This document shows, one piece after another, positions 37,485-45,303 of a stretch of 64,000 nucleotides of DNA. Source of the stretch: Nitrospirota bacterium (lineage in GTDB: Bacteria; Nitrospirota; Nitrospiria; JACQBW01). The stretch lies in the NCBI GenBank assembly GCA_016194305.1, contig JACQBW010000001.1, positions 44,927-108,926 on the forward strand. Reading direction: 5' to 3'. The notes under the pieces are model-generated. The model saw nothing but the letters and a program-made list of their open reading frames with translations, did no database searches and was not told where the DNA came from. The position numbers and the translations under genes are program-made. The stretch's first letter is position 1, and each line of letters opens with the position of its first letter.

Positions 37485-39092
37485 TTACTTCGCCTGCAAG
37501 ATAAAAGATTCTTTGACTTCAGGCTGATCCTTTCTTTTGATCGTCACATCGATTTTCCATTCGCCCGCCATTGCGAATTTGACCTTTCCTTCGTAAGCGT
37601 CTTTTACTAGCGAGCCCTTGGCCTCTTCAACCATCATGCCGGGCATCGTCATCGTATAGGCAAAGATGACCTCCGCATCCCGTATGATTTGATTCCCATT
37701 ATTGGTCACTTTGACGGAGACTTTATTTTCTCCAACATGGGGAGGTTCTGGCATAAACTCCAAAGTTAAGGCCACTTGACCTGCTTTTTTAATTCGTTTG
37801 GCCGGGGGTTCCTCTTTCATCGGCATCCCACCCATATCCATATCCTTCATGTCCATGCCGGCCATTTCCATACCTTTCATCTCCATTTTTCCCATGGAAG
37901 CCTGTTCCATTCTGATCCCCCCCATACCCAGCATTCCCATCATGCTGGCAGCGGACATGAGCTTACTTTCCGAATCGATCAAAAAGGTAGCGGAGGTGAC
38001 AATCGACTCCCCTTCTTTAACACCTTCCAGCACTTCAATTTCGTTGTCATACCGTTGTCCCGTCTTGATTTGTTTAGGCTCAAATCGTCCGTTTCCACGG
38101 TTTAAGAAAACCATTTGATGTAACCCTGAATCAAGGACCGCATCGCTGGAAACAACCAGTCTGTCTGAAGCCTTCACCGGGATGTCGACATCCCCGTACA
38201 TTCCCGGTTTAAGAAGAAAGCCGGGATTGGGCAATTCGATCCGGGCTTTGACGGTCCGTGTGTCCGGGTTTAAGTTTGGAAAGATATAAATAAGTTTTCC
38301 GGAAAAAGTTTTTCCCGGATAGGCAGTAAAGGAGATTGAAACCTGTTGATCCAGTTTTAAAGAGGCAATGTCCGATTCATAAATGTCGGCATAAACCCAA
38401 ACCGTGGATAAATCGGCAATTTCATATAGCTCCATCTCAGGAGTCACGTAATCTCCTTTTGAAACCGATTTTTTCGTAACAAATCCATAGGCTGGAGAAT
38501 AAAAATTGGTCTCCGGTTCCACCGCCTCTCCTTGATCCAGCTGATCGATCTGCCGGTCATCCATATTCCATAACAGGAGTCTTGCCCTGGCCGATTCAAT
38601 CTGGGAGGCAATCCCTTCCCGGACATGGGTCATAGGACTGTCCTTAACCTGCTCAAAAGTATTCTTGGCCAGGATATATTCCTGCTTGGTGGAATAGAGA
38701 TCGGGGCTGTAAATCCGAAACAACGGCTCTCCTTTTTCTACCTTCTGACCGGTTGAATTAACATAAAGCTCTTTCACCCAACCTGCAACACGCAGATGAA
38801 TCCGGGTGATTTTCTGTTCATTGAAATCGACTGTTCCGGATGCGTGTAGCTGGGTCTCCAAATCCCTTCTTACCACTTTTCCTGTTTTCACCCCGATCAT
38901 CTGCCTTTTTTCGGGAGACAACTGAACCGGCATTCCCGTCTCCACCCCTGATTTCATGTCTGGCATTGCCATATTCCCCATGGAAGAGGCACCGGATTTC
39001 TCTGTTTCACCCTGCAACTTTCCTACCGAATAGCCCAAACCGATTAAGACCACCAGAAAAATAACTCCCGCATAACTCAATAACTTTTTCAT
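37485..39092 (-). CDS. cusB: CusB-type periplasmic adaptor with Met-rich linker and C-terminal FixH-like domain
   Basis: The adaptor starts at ATG 39092 (GGGAGG upstream) with a signal anchor LLSYAGVIFLVVLIGLGY. It has the family segments VNSTGQKVEKGEPLFRIYSP and GDYVTPEMELYEIADLSTVW, and the barrel IELPNPGFLLKPGMYGDVDI. Then come a Met-rich linker (MGKMEMKGMEMAGMDMKDMD) and a C-terminal domain of about 100 residues. That domain (ALTLEFMPEPPHVGENKVSV ... FAYTMTMPGM) resembles FixH/YtkA-type copper-binding modules. The linker and tail are extra relative to E. coli CusB and may collect Cu(I). About 80 bp separate it from cusA. Confidence 0.91.
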   Translation of the reverse strand: MKKLLSYAGVIFLVVLIGLGYSVGKLQGETEKSGASSMGNMAMPDMKSGVETGMPVQLSPEKRQMIGVKTGKVVRRDLETQLHASGTVDFNEQKITRIHLRVAGWVKELYVNSTGQKVEKGEPLFRIYSPDLYSTKQEYILAKNTFEQVKDSPMTHVREGIASQIESARARLLLWNMDDRQIDQLDQGEAVEPETNFYSPAYGFVTKKSVSKGDYVTPEMELYEIADLSTVWVYADIYESDIASLKLDQQVSISFTAYPGKTFSGKLIYIFPNLNPDTRTVKARIELPNPGFLLKPGMYGDVDIPVKASDRLVVSSDAVLDSGLHQMVFLNRGNGRFEPKQIKTGQRYDNEIEVLEGVKEGESIVTSATFLIDSESKLMSAASMMGMLGMGGIRMEQASMGKMEMKGMEMAGMDMKDMDMGGMPMKEEPPAKRIKKAGQVALTLEFMPEPPHVGENKVSVKVTNNGNQIIRDAEVIFAYTMTMPGMMVEEAKGSLVKDAYEGKVKFAMAGEWKIDVTIKRKDQPEVKESFILQAK

Positions 39093-39120
39093 TTGAAGAC
39101 CCTCCCACAAAGCTTGCTGG

Positions 39121-39217
39121 TTATTATATTCGGGGGCCCGTGCGGTTTCACTTCGTGAAATCCTCCGATGCCCCCGAACCCCGTTGCTCAGACTGGCAAA
39201 GCCAGATCCTCGCTTTC
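39121..39217 (-). repeat. Structured dispersed repeat, copy A (inside the island)
   Basis: This fills most of the gap between cusC and cusB. It has an outer stem CGGGGGC/GCCCCCG (39131-39137 with 39170-39176) enclosing TTTCAC/GTGAAA (39146-39151 with 39155-39160), and a second hairpin CTGGC-AAA-GCCAG (39193-39205). TTATTATATT at the start, TCCTCCGATG in the middle and GATCCTC near the end are shared with 61717-61808. There the stems have different bases but still pair. Confidence 0.7.
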
Positions 39218-39254
39218 TGGTTCCGCAGCGAAGCTAAGTATTTTGTTATATTGT

Positions 39255-40538
39255 TTAATTAAAATCTTTCCCTGTCATTTTTTCTAATTCATTGATTCGT
39301 CCTTCGTACTGCACCAGCGTTTCATAATAGCTCATTTGCAGGTCTTTTAAGGTCCTTTCACTGTCAATGACATTCAACAGATCAGTCTTTCCGGATCTGT
39401 AGGCAATTCTGGAAGATTCCAAAGCCTGTCTTGCTTGAGGGAGAATTCCGTTTCGATACATGCTCAGGGAATTCTCAAGCGACTTGATCTTGAAATAGAG
39501 GATTCGTACTTCAGCTAAGGTTTGATTTTGAATTTGTAATCTATCGGCTTCAGCACTCTCTTTTTCTAATTGGACCTGATTGATTTTTGACTTATATTTT
39601 TCATTAAAGATCCAGGGAAGATTAATTTTAGCCACCGCCATCCACATATTTGCCTCTCCATGATAAGACGCCATGTAGGTCAGCTCCCCCGTAAAATCCG
39701 GGTAGATATACTTCTCGGCCAGAGAAAGCGTGGTCTCTTTTTTTTCAATCTGAAAATTGGCGGCAATGAGCTCTGGGCGAGTTTTTAAAATGGAGGGCGT
39801 CATTTCTTCTATTGTGAGTTTTAATTCGGTATTTTCAGGCTCTTCAGAAATCTCTTGGGGCGTTTCAGGGGACAGATTTAACAACGCATTTAAGGTAGTC
39901 TCCGCGCTGATTTTTTCTTCTTCCAAAGTAAGAAGGCTGGTATGGAGCTTAGAGAGCTCCACTTCCGTTTTCACGATATCCTGCTGTGTTCCGATACCGG
40001 CGGAATATTTCTGCTGGGCGCTTTGGGTAAACTCTCCTAAAAGAACCTGATGATCCCGGTGAATCGAGATCTCTTTTTCAGCCAAAAAAAGCTGATAGTA
40101 GGCTGTTTTAACTTTTAAGACGATCTCTCTGATGGTGCCTTGAAGCATTTGAGACTGGTAGTCCACTTCCTGCTCGGCAATTTTCCCCTTCAAGGCTCTT
40201 TTCCCCGGGAAGGGAAAGGACTGACCGATTCCGTACCAGGTTTGGGCAGGATTTGCTACGTCAAAATTGGACGGAATTTGCCATTGTGTAATGGTCAATT
40301 GCGGATCTTCCAGCGTCGTTTCCTGGAATACTTCCTGTTTAAGCGCTTCGATTTTCTTCGATGCCGCCAGGATTTCAGGATTTTGTTTTATGGCCCGCTC
40401 GATCAGAAGATCAAGCGACATTTTTCCCTTGCCGGACAAACGACCCTCGGCATAAATTGAATTTGCGGAGGTAAAGATTACGATTAAAAATAAAATAAGG
40501 ACCACTGGGAGAACCCCAGTATCTTTTTGTTGAGACAT
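39255..40538 (-). CDS. cusC: TolC-family outer-membrane channel CusC
   Basis: The 427-residue outer-membrane factor has a signal peptide (PVVLILFLIVIFTSANSIYA) and two TolC-type repeats. It has long coiled-coil helices rich in Glu/Gln/Leu, for example EVQ-type runs around ILAASKKIEALKQEVF and SEAP-rich VQLEKESAEADRLQIQNQTL. The motif SRIAYRSGKTDLLNVIDSER is classical for the family. It forms the exit duct for CusBA. AAGGAGG precedes ATG 40538. It is the first structural gene of the cusCBA unit, 47 bp after the small exported protein. Confidence 0.9.
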   Translation of the reverse strand: MSQQKDTGVLPVVLILFLIVIFTSANSIYAEGRLSGKGKMSLDLLIERAIKQNPEILAASKKIEALKQEVFQETTLEDPQLTITQWQIPSNFDVANPAQTWYGIGQSFPFPGKRALKGKIAEQEVDYQSQMLQGTIREIVLKVKTAYYQLFLAEKEISIHRDHQVLLGEFTQSAQQKYSAGIGTQQDIVKTEVELSKLHTSLLTLEEEKISAETTLNALLNLSPETPQEISEEPENTELKLTIEEMTPSILKTRPELIAANFQIEKKETTLSLAEKYIYPDFTGELTYMASYHGEANMWMAVAKINLPWIFNEKYKSKINQVQLEKESAEADRLQIQNQTLAEVRILYFKIKSLENSLSMYRNGILPQARQALESSRIAYRSGKTDLLNVIDSERTLKDLQMSYYETLVQYEGRINELEKMTGKDFN

Positions 40539-40585
40539 AAATCCTCCTTCTTCACCAAATTAAGAACTATGGTAAAAAAGTAGGT

Positions 40586-40990
40586 CTAAATGAGGAAAGA
40601 GTGATGATAGGTGTAAAGTGGAGTGGACGAATATTGGATATGGGGGAAATGATCCTGAAGGAAATAATCCGAATTTGAGGCCTCTTCAACGAAGATTTCC
40701 GTTGCAGGCATCCATGACGATGACACTATTTGGAACTCTTCAAGTATTAAGAGTTGGGAAGAAGATTTAACAAGTTGGACCTGTCCATCTTTAAATAAAG
40801 AATCTTTACAATTTTTATCCGATTGAACTGGAACGGAATTAACTGGCGGAATTGAGGAATTACAGGTCATTAAGGTTTTTTCATAGTTCATTGTAAACGG
40901 AGACAGGCAGGCAAGCGCATTTCCTTCGACGGAAACCACAAAAGAAACCAAAATGAAAAGTACTGTGAATTTGATAGCTTTCAATTTCAT
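40586..40990 (-). CDS. Small exported protein of unknown family, second paralog
   Basis: This 134-residue precursor has a signal peptide (FTVLFILVSFVVSVEGNALA), then CLSPFTMNYEKTLMTCNSS, a second Cys region KNCKDSLFKDGQVQL, and a His/Tyr-rich end STPLYTYHHSFLI. Spacing of the Cys residues and the HSFLI terminus match the protein at 33358-33777. It is the first gene of the cusCBA operon, next to the tRNA end of the island. The family is not one I can name. Periplasmic copper or silver binding is a reasonable guess only. Confidence 0.7.
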   Translation of the reverse strand: MKLKAIKFTVLFILVSFVVSVEGNALACLSPFTMNYEKTLMTCNSSIPPVNSVPVQSDKNCKDSLFKDGQVQLVKSSSQLLILEEFQIVSSSWMPATEIFVEEASNSDYFLQDHFPHIQYSSTPLYTYHHSFLI

Positions 40991-41144
40991 GTTTTAAGTA
41001 TTAGATACAATTACTCTTCTTGTCAAGCTTCATATTTTGTCTTTTTCTACCCAATTAGAAATGTCCCCTTCTTGGCAATTCTGAAAAAATCGTAAAAGGA
41101 GCGAACGCTTCAACTTTTCAAAAATCACTTTTTAATTTATTAGA

Positions 41145-41201
41145 AAAAAATGGAGCGGGAAACGAGATTTGAACTCGCGACCCTCGCCTTGGCAAGGCGA
41201 T
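41145..41201 (-). repeat. tRNA-proximal attachment-site copy of the metal island
   Basis: This 57-bp stretch comprises the tRNA-Gly 3' half plus six A residues. It is repeated at 23541-23597 with one mismatch. After integration the element's own copy would restore the functional tRNA here while the original end was displaced to 23541. Confidence 0.85.
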
Positions 41202-41225
41202 GCTCTACCGCTGAGCTATTCCCGC
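41151..41225 (-). tRNA. tRNA-Gly (anticodon GCC)
   Basis: The reverse complement folds as a complete 75-nt tRNA. The acceptor stem GCGGGAA pairs with TTCCCGC. The D arm is GCTC-AGCGGTA-GAGC. The anticodon arm TCGCC-TTGCCAA-GGCGA carries anticodon GCC. The T arm is GCGAG-TTCAAAT-CTCGT, and the discriminator T and an encoded CCA follow. It hosts the metal-resistance island at its 3' end. Confidence 0.97.
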
Positions 41226-41589
41226 ATTTTTTGAAAGGTATTAAATATCAATGACTTCGGAGTCTATCAAACAAGAATCCTAACAACCATCGCCTTGAAT
41301 ATGACCGATTTTTGTGAAAAAGTCAATCCTTTATGACTAAATCTCCACATTCTGGCAAATGGAAAACAACGTCACTTCGTCGTCATTTATCTGAGAATCA
41401 GATCAGGAAAACTGTCTTCGGTTTGATGAGATGGAATACTTGAAGTGTAACCCTATTTGCTTAAATTCTCGGACTCATTAATTGGTCGTTAGGACAATGA
41501 CCGACTACATGGGTATCTGCATATTTTTCTTAACGACCAACTAATGGGTTCGATGTTTTAAAATTACGGACGACTGAAGAAATCACAAA
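41226..41589. other. Intergenic region upstream of tRNA-Gly with an inverted repeat
   Basis: The 364 bp contain the tRNA promoter side and no gene that I can see. The arms at 41474-41493 and 41529-41548 pair at 17 of 20 positions (CATTAATTGGTCGTTA against its near complement) around a 35-bp spacer. This could be the remains of a miniature element or a structured 3' end for the antitoxin gene. It does not fit the attC consensus. Confidence 0.5.
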
Positions 41590-41859
41590 TTAAGCGGTAG
41601 CTCGCTTTGAATCAATTTGCAGAGATGTCACTGCTGACTTTAAACCAAAAGGTTTTAACAAACGGTTTAACGTTTCTTGGGTCGGATTATGTTTCGGATT
41701 AATCGCCCGCAATATATTTGGACTTGCCATTCCGGTTTTCTGGGAAAATTCTTTTATTCCATAACAACGAATAACTTTTCCCAGAACCTTTTGAATAGAG
41801 AAACCCTCATCTAAAGTAGCTGTTATAAAAGTTAATTGACGAAATGATAAAGATGGCAA
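41590..41859 (-). CDS. Orphan addiction-module antidote protein (HigA/HI1420-like HTH)
   Basis: The 89-residue protein has a helix-turn-helix core EFSQKTGMASPNILRAINPK followed by NPTQETLNRLLKPFGLKSAV. This is the layout of the probable addiction-module antidote family (HigA/HI1420-like), which represses its own operon and neutralises a RelE/HigB-type toxin. No toxin gene is present: only 69 bp separate it from the upstream gene, and the downstream side is noncoding. It starts with TTG 41859. It is probably a leftover of a toxin-antitoxin pair near the island. Confidence 0.65.
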   Translation of the reverse strand: MPSLSFRQLTFITATLDEGFSIQKVLGKVIRCYGIKEFSQKTGMASPNILRAINPKHNPTQETLNRLLKPFGLKSAVTSLQIDSKRATA

Positions 41860-41928
41860 GAGCCGTCCTGGGATATTTCAGAACCAAATGGACAAGAAAG
41901 GATATACTAAAATAGGATATCGGCATTC

Positions 41929-42408
41929 TTATTTTCCGCCCAAATCCCAACCAAACCAATAGTTGACAAATCCCAAGGCAATATGATCTGAACGGTCTGA
42001 CCTGAATCGAATTTCGTTGACCTCCTTTACTCCAATCTGAACGATTCCTGTGGATATCCTGGCTTTTAATTTGATCCCGATTCCGGGAATCAAGCGATTG
42101 TTATAGTCCAGTCCAACTCGATCAACACTGTAGCGGAATTCTCCAAAGGTATTCAAGGTCCATCGGCCTCCTCCGAAACGGTTCCAGTCGATTCCCTGTT
42201 CTAAACTCCCTTCCAGGACCATGTTGTTGTTTTCTTCTTGGGCGGGGGAGTTTGGAAAACGAAATTCCCCATAGGTGGATCCAGGAAAATGAAGATCCAA
42301 CGCTGATGCGGAGGCCGGAATAAAAATAATCCCCCACAACATTAAAAAAGAGAGAGAATTTACTTTTTTTTTGCTGATATTTACGGATATCGTTTGACCT
42401 TGTCCCAC
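41929..42408 (-). CDS. Exported protein of unknown function coupled to a GT2 synthase
   Basis: The 159-residue precursor has a signal segment (FLMLWGIIFIPASASALD) and a mature part rich in alternating strands (STYGEFRFPN, GRWTLNTFGEFRYSVD, IALGFVNYWFGWDLGGK). This is consistent with a small outer-membrane or periplasmic beta protein. Its start lies 28 bp inside the upstream glycosyltransferase gene, so they are translated together. It could help export or anchor the polysaccharide made by that enzyme. I do not recognise the family. Confidence 0.65.
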   Translation of the reverse strand: MGQGQTISVNISKKKVNSLSFLMLWGIIFIPASASALDLHFPGSTYGEFRFPNSPAQEENNNMVLEGSLEQGIDWNRFGGGRWTLNTFGEFRYSVDRVGLDYNNRLIPGIGIKLKARISTGIVQIGVKEVNEIRFRSDRSDHIALGFVNYWFGWDLGGK

Positions 42409-43484
42409 TTTTTGATCACCTCCCGTTTGACATAGACCCTGTAAAAAGATTCAAGTAAAACATAAGCGTTAATATATCGGGTAATATAAAACAAGGGAAA
42501 ACGAAGAAAGATATCTGGACGCCGGTTTCTTACTGATGCGTAGAACGCAAACCCTGAGAGCATCATAAAATCGATCGCCGCAATTTTTTTTACCCAACTC
42601 CAATGGAAAAAGAACATATAAGGAAATAATATCGGCAGAAGGGCGAACAAGAGACTATAAACCAGCCCTTCCAAATAAAGAAAGCCAAGTTCCAAGTCGA
42701 TCCTTGTCAGACGGGACATGATCCGGTGCTTTCGGATGACTTGGAAGCTTCCCGAATACCATCTCCGGATCTGCCGGATATAATCCCAGAGTGTTTCAGG
42801 ATCTTGTGTATAGACGAGGGCTTCAGGAACATACAAGATCCTCCCTAGATTTTTCCGATAAACCTGGATAGTCCAATCCATGTCTTCAGCCAAGGTGTCA
42901 TTAGAAATTTGAATCCTTTTGAGGGCACGAGTCCGATAGATACTGGCGCATCCGGGACCGACGGTAATCATTGAATATTTGGACTGAGCCGATTTATAAA
43001 TATCGTGCATGTAAGCATAATCCATTGCGCGAGCGCCGGTAATCCAATTATGCTTTTGACTTTTGACCTGCCCTATAAACAGGACAACATCCTGATTTCT
43101 CTCTGCTTGAGAAAGCATCCGGGAGAAATAGCCTGGATCCACCATCGTGTCGGCATCCAACAGGGCGATGAACTCGTATTCGTTAGCCAGCTCCCTATGA
43201 TGAATGAGGTCTCTTAATGAATCCGCCTTCCCGAGATTTCCTTTATTTTGTATTAAATGGACGCCATAAATCGTGGCGATCTCTTCTGTTCGATCTGTGG
43301 AGCCATCGTCAATAATATAGATATCTTTCGATACAATGCCTGCGTCCAACACACTCATAATTGTTTTACCCAAGGTCTTCTCTTCATTATAAGCGGGTAT
43401 AACAACACTGATTTTTTGGGTCAGAGAGGTTAGGGTATTGTTTTTTCTCTCTCTATTTTTATATAAAACTGAATTCGTCGTCAA
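42381..43484 (-). CDS. Membrane GT2 processive glycosyltransferase (chitin/hyaluronan/cellulose-synthase type)
   Basis: The 367-residue enzyme has the processive GT2 motifs in order: VVIPAYNEEKTLGKTI, IIDDGSTDRTEEI (first Asp), ALLDADTMVDP (DxD), DTLAEDMDWTIQVY (ED catalytic base region), and QIRRWYSGSFQVI (QxxRW). Two or three membrane helices follow near the C-terminus (YSLLFALLPILFPYMFFF). It polymerises a sugar from a nucleotide-sugar donor; the product is unknown. No modification or export operon is adjacent except the coupled exported protein. Confidence 0.87.
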   Translation of the reverse strand: MTTNSVLYKNRERKNNTLTSLTQKISVVIPAYNEEKTLGKTIMSVLDAGIVSKDIYIIDDGSTDRTEEIATIYGVHLIQNKGNLGKADSLRDLIHHRELANEYEFIALLDADTMVDPGYFSRMLSQAERNQDVVLFIGQVKSQKHNWITGARAMDYAYMHDIYKSAQSKYSMITVGPGCASIYRTRALKRIQISNDTLAEDMDWTIQVYRKNLGRILYVPEALVYTQDPETLWDYIRQIRRWYSGSFQVIRKHRIMSRLTRIDLELGFLYLEGLVYSLLFALLPILFPYMFFFHWSWVKKIAAIDFMMLSGFAFYASVRNRRPDIFLRFPLFYITRYINAYVLLESFYRVYVKREVIKKWDKVKRYP

Positions 43485-43990
43485 AATTCCCTTAAAGGAA
43501 AAGCGTTAATCTCTCAAAAGACTTTTTCATAGCTCTGGTTTCTTTTTTAATTTCTTAAATAAAAGCAATATTTATACCACCGTTTAGTTTCATTAATAAT
43601 TGAAAAATAAAGATTATTTGTTTTATTGAGAGTTTTAAAGAAAAAGAAAAGCCAGAAAATGGGCAATAATTGTTATAAACGGCGTTTTTGTGCAGGAGTC
43701 GATCGCTCAAAAAATCTCGGATGGGTGATATTGCGCTGACGCCTCTTCGCAGTGGAGGAGATTAAAGATTGAGAATGGAGGGTTTTACGGATTGTTTCTG
43801 GACTGGCAGAGAGAAATGAGACCCGCTTTAAGACTTGCGATATCCGACTAGTATTATGTCAGAATAAAACCAACCTAACGTTCTTTCCCATTCCTACAAA
43901 TAAATCAGAATCCAACTGATACCATTTTTGGTAAATTCCGATAAAATCCATCCATGCTGTTGATCACAAACTTCTATGAGGAGAAAAAAC
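43485..43990. other. Intergenic region between divergent GT2 and RsbRD-like genes
   Basis: About 500 bp, AT-rich near the glycosyltransferase. I see no gene, tRNA or strong hairpin. GAGGAG at 43978-43983 is the ribosome-binding site for the next gene. Confidence 0.35.
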
Positions 43991-44362
43991 ATGTCAAATA
44001 GAGAAGAATCGATTCTTCTTCAAGAAGTGCCGGAAACTCGGGCTCTGCTTCGAGAACTGGTGACGCGGCTTCGAGATAACCAGGCCGAGTACTTTGAAGA
44101 GTGGATATTTCAAATTACCGATGCCGGGTTACTGAAAGGCCTGTCGAGTGAGGAGATTCTTTATGAGACGATGACGGTTTATGATCATTATGTCGCAGTG
44201 CTAGAAACAGGATCCGTGGAAGGTCTTCAGGGCTATGCCCGGGATCTATCGGAACGGATCATACCAAGAGGTATGGAAATCAACGAAGTGCTTGGCTTTG
44301 TATTATTCCTTTGTAATCTGTTGGGCCACTCCATTTTAAAGAAATATCAGGCGGATTCTTAG
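43991..44362 (+). CDS. Stand-alone RsbRD-N-terminal-like (globin-fold sensor) protein
   Basis: The 123-residue, fully helical protein contains LRELVTRLRDNQAEYFEEW, LSSEEILYETMTVYDHYVAV and ERIIPRGMEINEVLGFVLFL. This resembles the N-terminal domain of RsbR/RsbRD stressosome proteins and related kinases. Those normally continue into a STAS or kinase domain; here the frame stops after the sensor domain. It could be a truncated gene or a genuine single-domain protein. ATG 43991 follows GAGGAG. Confidence 0.65.
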   Translation: MSNREESILLQEVPETRALLRELVTRLRDNQAEYFEEWIFQITDAGLLKGLSSEEILYETMTVYDHYVAVLETGSVEGLQGYARDLSERIIPRGMEINEVLGFVLFLCNLLGHSILKKYQADS

Positions 44363-44577
44363 ACCGCATTAATTTGAATATCCTTGAACTATGGGACCAT
44401 GAATATGCCTCATATCGAGGGGATTCCCTTGTAATATATTCAGTATTGTTTTATCTACCCATTCGGGGTTTCTCCCGATTTTCAAATATCAAAAAGGGCC
44501 TAAAATATCACGAAAAGGGCATAACCTGGCCGGGTAGCAGATTTTTGAAATAATATTCAGTCAGAAAGGAGTGTAAT

Positions 44578-44889
44578 ATGAAAAAGCAAGAATTCAACGT
44601 TCTCAACAGAAAAATTGTCAGGCTGCAACACGGGGCACAAAGTTCAATTGAAATGGAATATAGGAAAGTAAATGATATCTGGTATGTGGAAGAAATCACG
44701 GATACAGAATTATTCTTGTTGAATGTAACAACAGGTTCCGAAAAGTGTGTCAAAATAGAGAATGTCGAGACATTTCATATGGCCAGTGCTACCCAAATCA
44801 AGGCTGAATCAGGCATGACATTTAAAATCAGTGAAGATCATTACGCTTTAATGTTAAACGACAAACCAGCGTATATGGTGGTTTCATAA
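44578..44889 (+). CDS. Small conserved-looking cytoplasmic protein, function unknown
   Basis: The 103-residue protein begins at ATG 44578 with AAGGAG 7 bp upstream. It alternates strand-like segments (KIVRLQHGAQSSIEMEYRK, IWYVEEITDTELFLLNVTTG, CVKIENVETFHM). It has no signal peptide, Cys pair or known motif. The strong ribosome-binding site and ordered beta pattern support it as real; I cannot assign a function. Confidence 0.6.
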   Translation: MKKQEFNVLNRKIVRLQHGAQSSIEMEYRKVNDIWYVEEITDTELFLLNVTTGSEKCVKIENVETFHMASATQIKAESGMTFKISEDHYALMLNDKPAYMVVS

Positions 44890-44988
44890 GATTTTAAAAA
44901 GATAAATGATATATAGTGTCGAAGATTCAAATGAGCTATTCCCGCAGTAGGTTGGTCCTTCTTTTTTAGCATCTTTAGTGGACAAAAG

Positions 44989-45210
44989 TCAGTCGAGATC
45001 TCTCTCGTGTACCCTGAATAGAATGATTTCTGGCGGGGCCGGAGGAATTTCCCGAACTCCTTGTATCGAAGAAAACCAGACCATGGTATGCATCGAGTCC
45101 TCGTCTCGCAAGACGAGGTGATCCTCTTCGACACTCTCCAGCGTGAAGCCTTTCTCTTTGATAAAAACCTGACCATTAATGTGGGGGCTTAATTGCGCGA
45201 CGAGGTCCAT
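44989..45210 (-). CDS. Small protein of unknown function
   Basis: The 73-residue frame from ATG 45210 reads like a small beta-rich protein (GQVFIKEKGFTLESVEEDHL, then MHTMVWFSSIQGVREIPPAP). Its layout, with strands and a final VREI-type strand, loosely recalls the protein at 44578-44889. The ribosome-binding site is weak. The evidence is modest. Confidence 0.5.
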   Translation of the reverse strand: MDLVAQLSPHINGQVFIKEKGFTLESVEEDHLVLRDEDSMHTMVWFSSIQGVREIPPAPPEIILFRVHERDLD

Positions 45211-45303
45211 TTTGAGATAATAGTCTACGGCTTTTAAATTGGCAAATCCAGGTCAAATAAGGTATATTTTGCAAACTCTTGACGAATTTTTCAACCCAGG
45301 GCC

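Larger units (their letters stand above)
23598..41144. mobile_element. Metal-resistance genomic island inserted at tRNA-Gly(GCC)
   Basis: The 17.5-kb segment between the displaced tRNA 3' copy and the intact tRNA-Gly carries almost only metal-handling genes. These are an RcnR/FrmR-type repressor plus P1B-type ATPase on the plus strand. On the minus strand are a Spy-like protein, a YHS protein, a CopA-type ATPase, membrane proteins, CopB, CopA oxidase, a SHOCT protein, CusA, CusB, CusC and two small exported proteins. The tRNA 3' end points into the island, as in classical tRNA-targeted integration. I recognise no integrase, excisionase, relaxase or transfer gene, so it is either a decayed or a trans-mobilised element. 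Confidence 0.8.

Noticed and set aside
41474..41548. Inverted repeat as an integron attC site
   Set aside because: The arm ends do not match the attC core and inverse-core consensus and no integron integrase or cassette is present.
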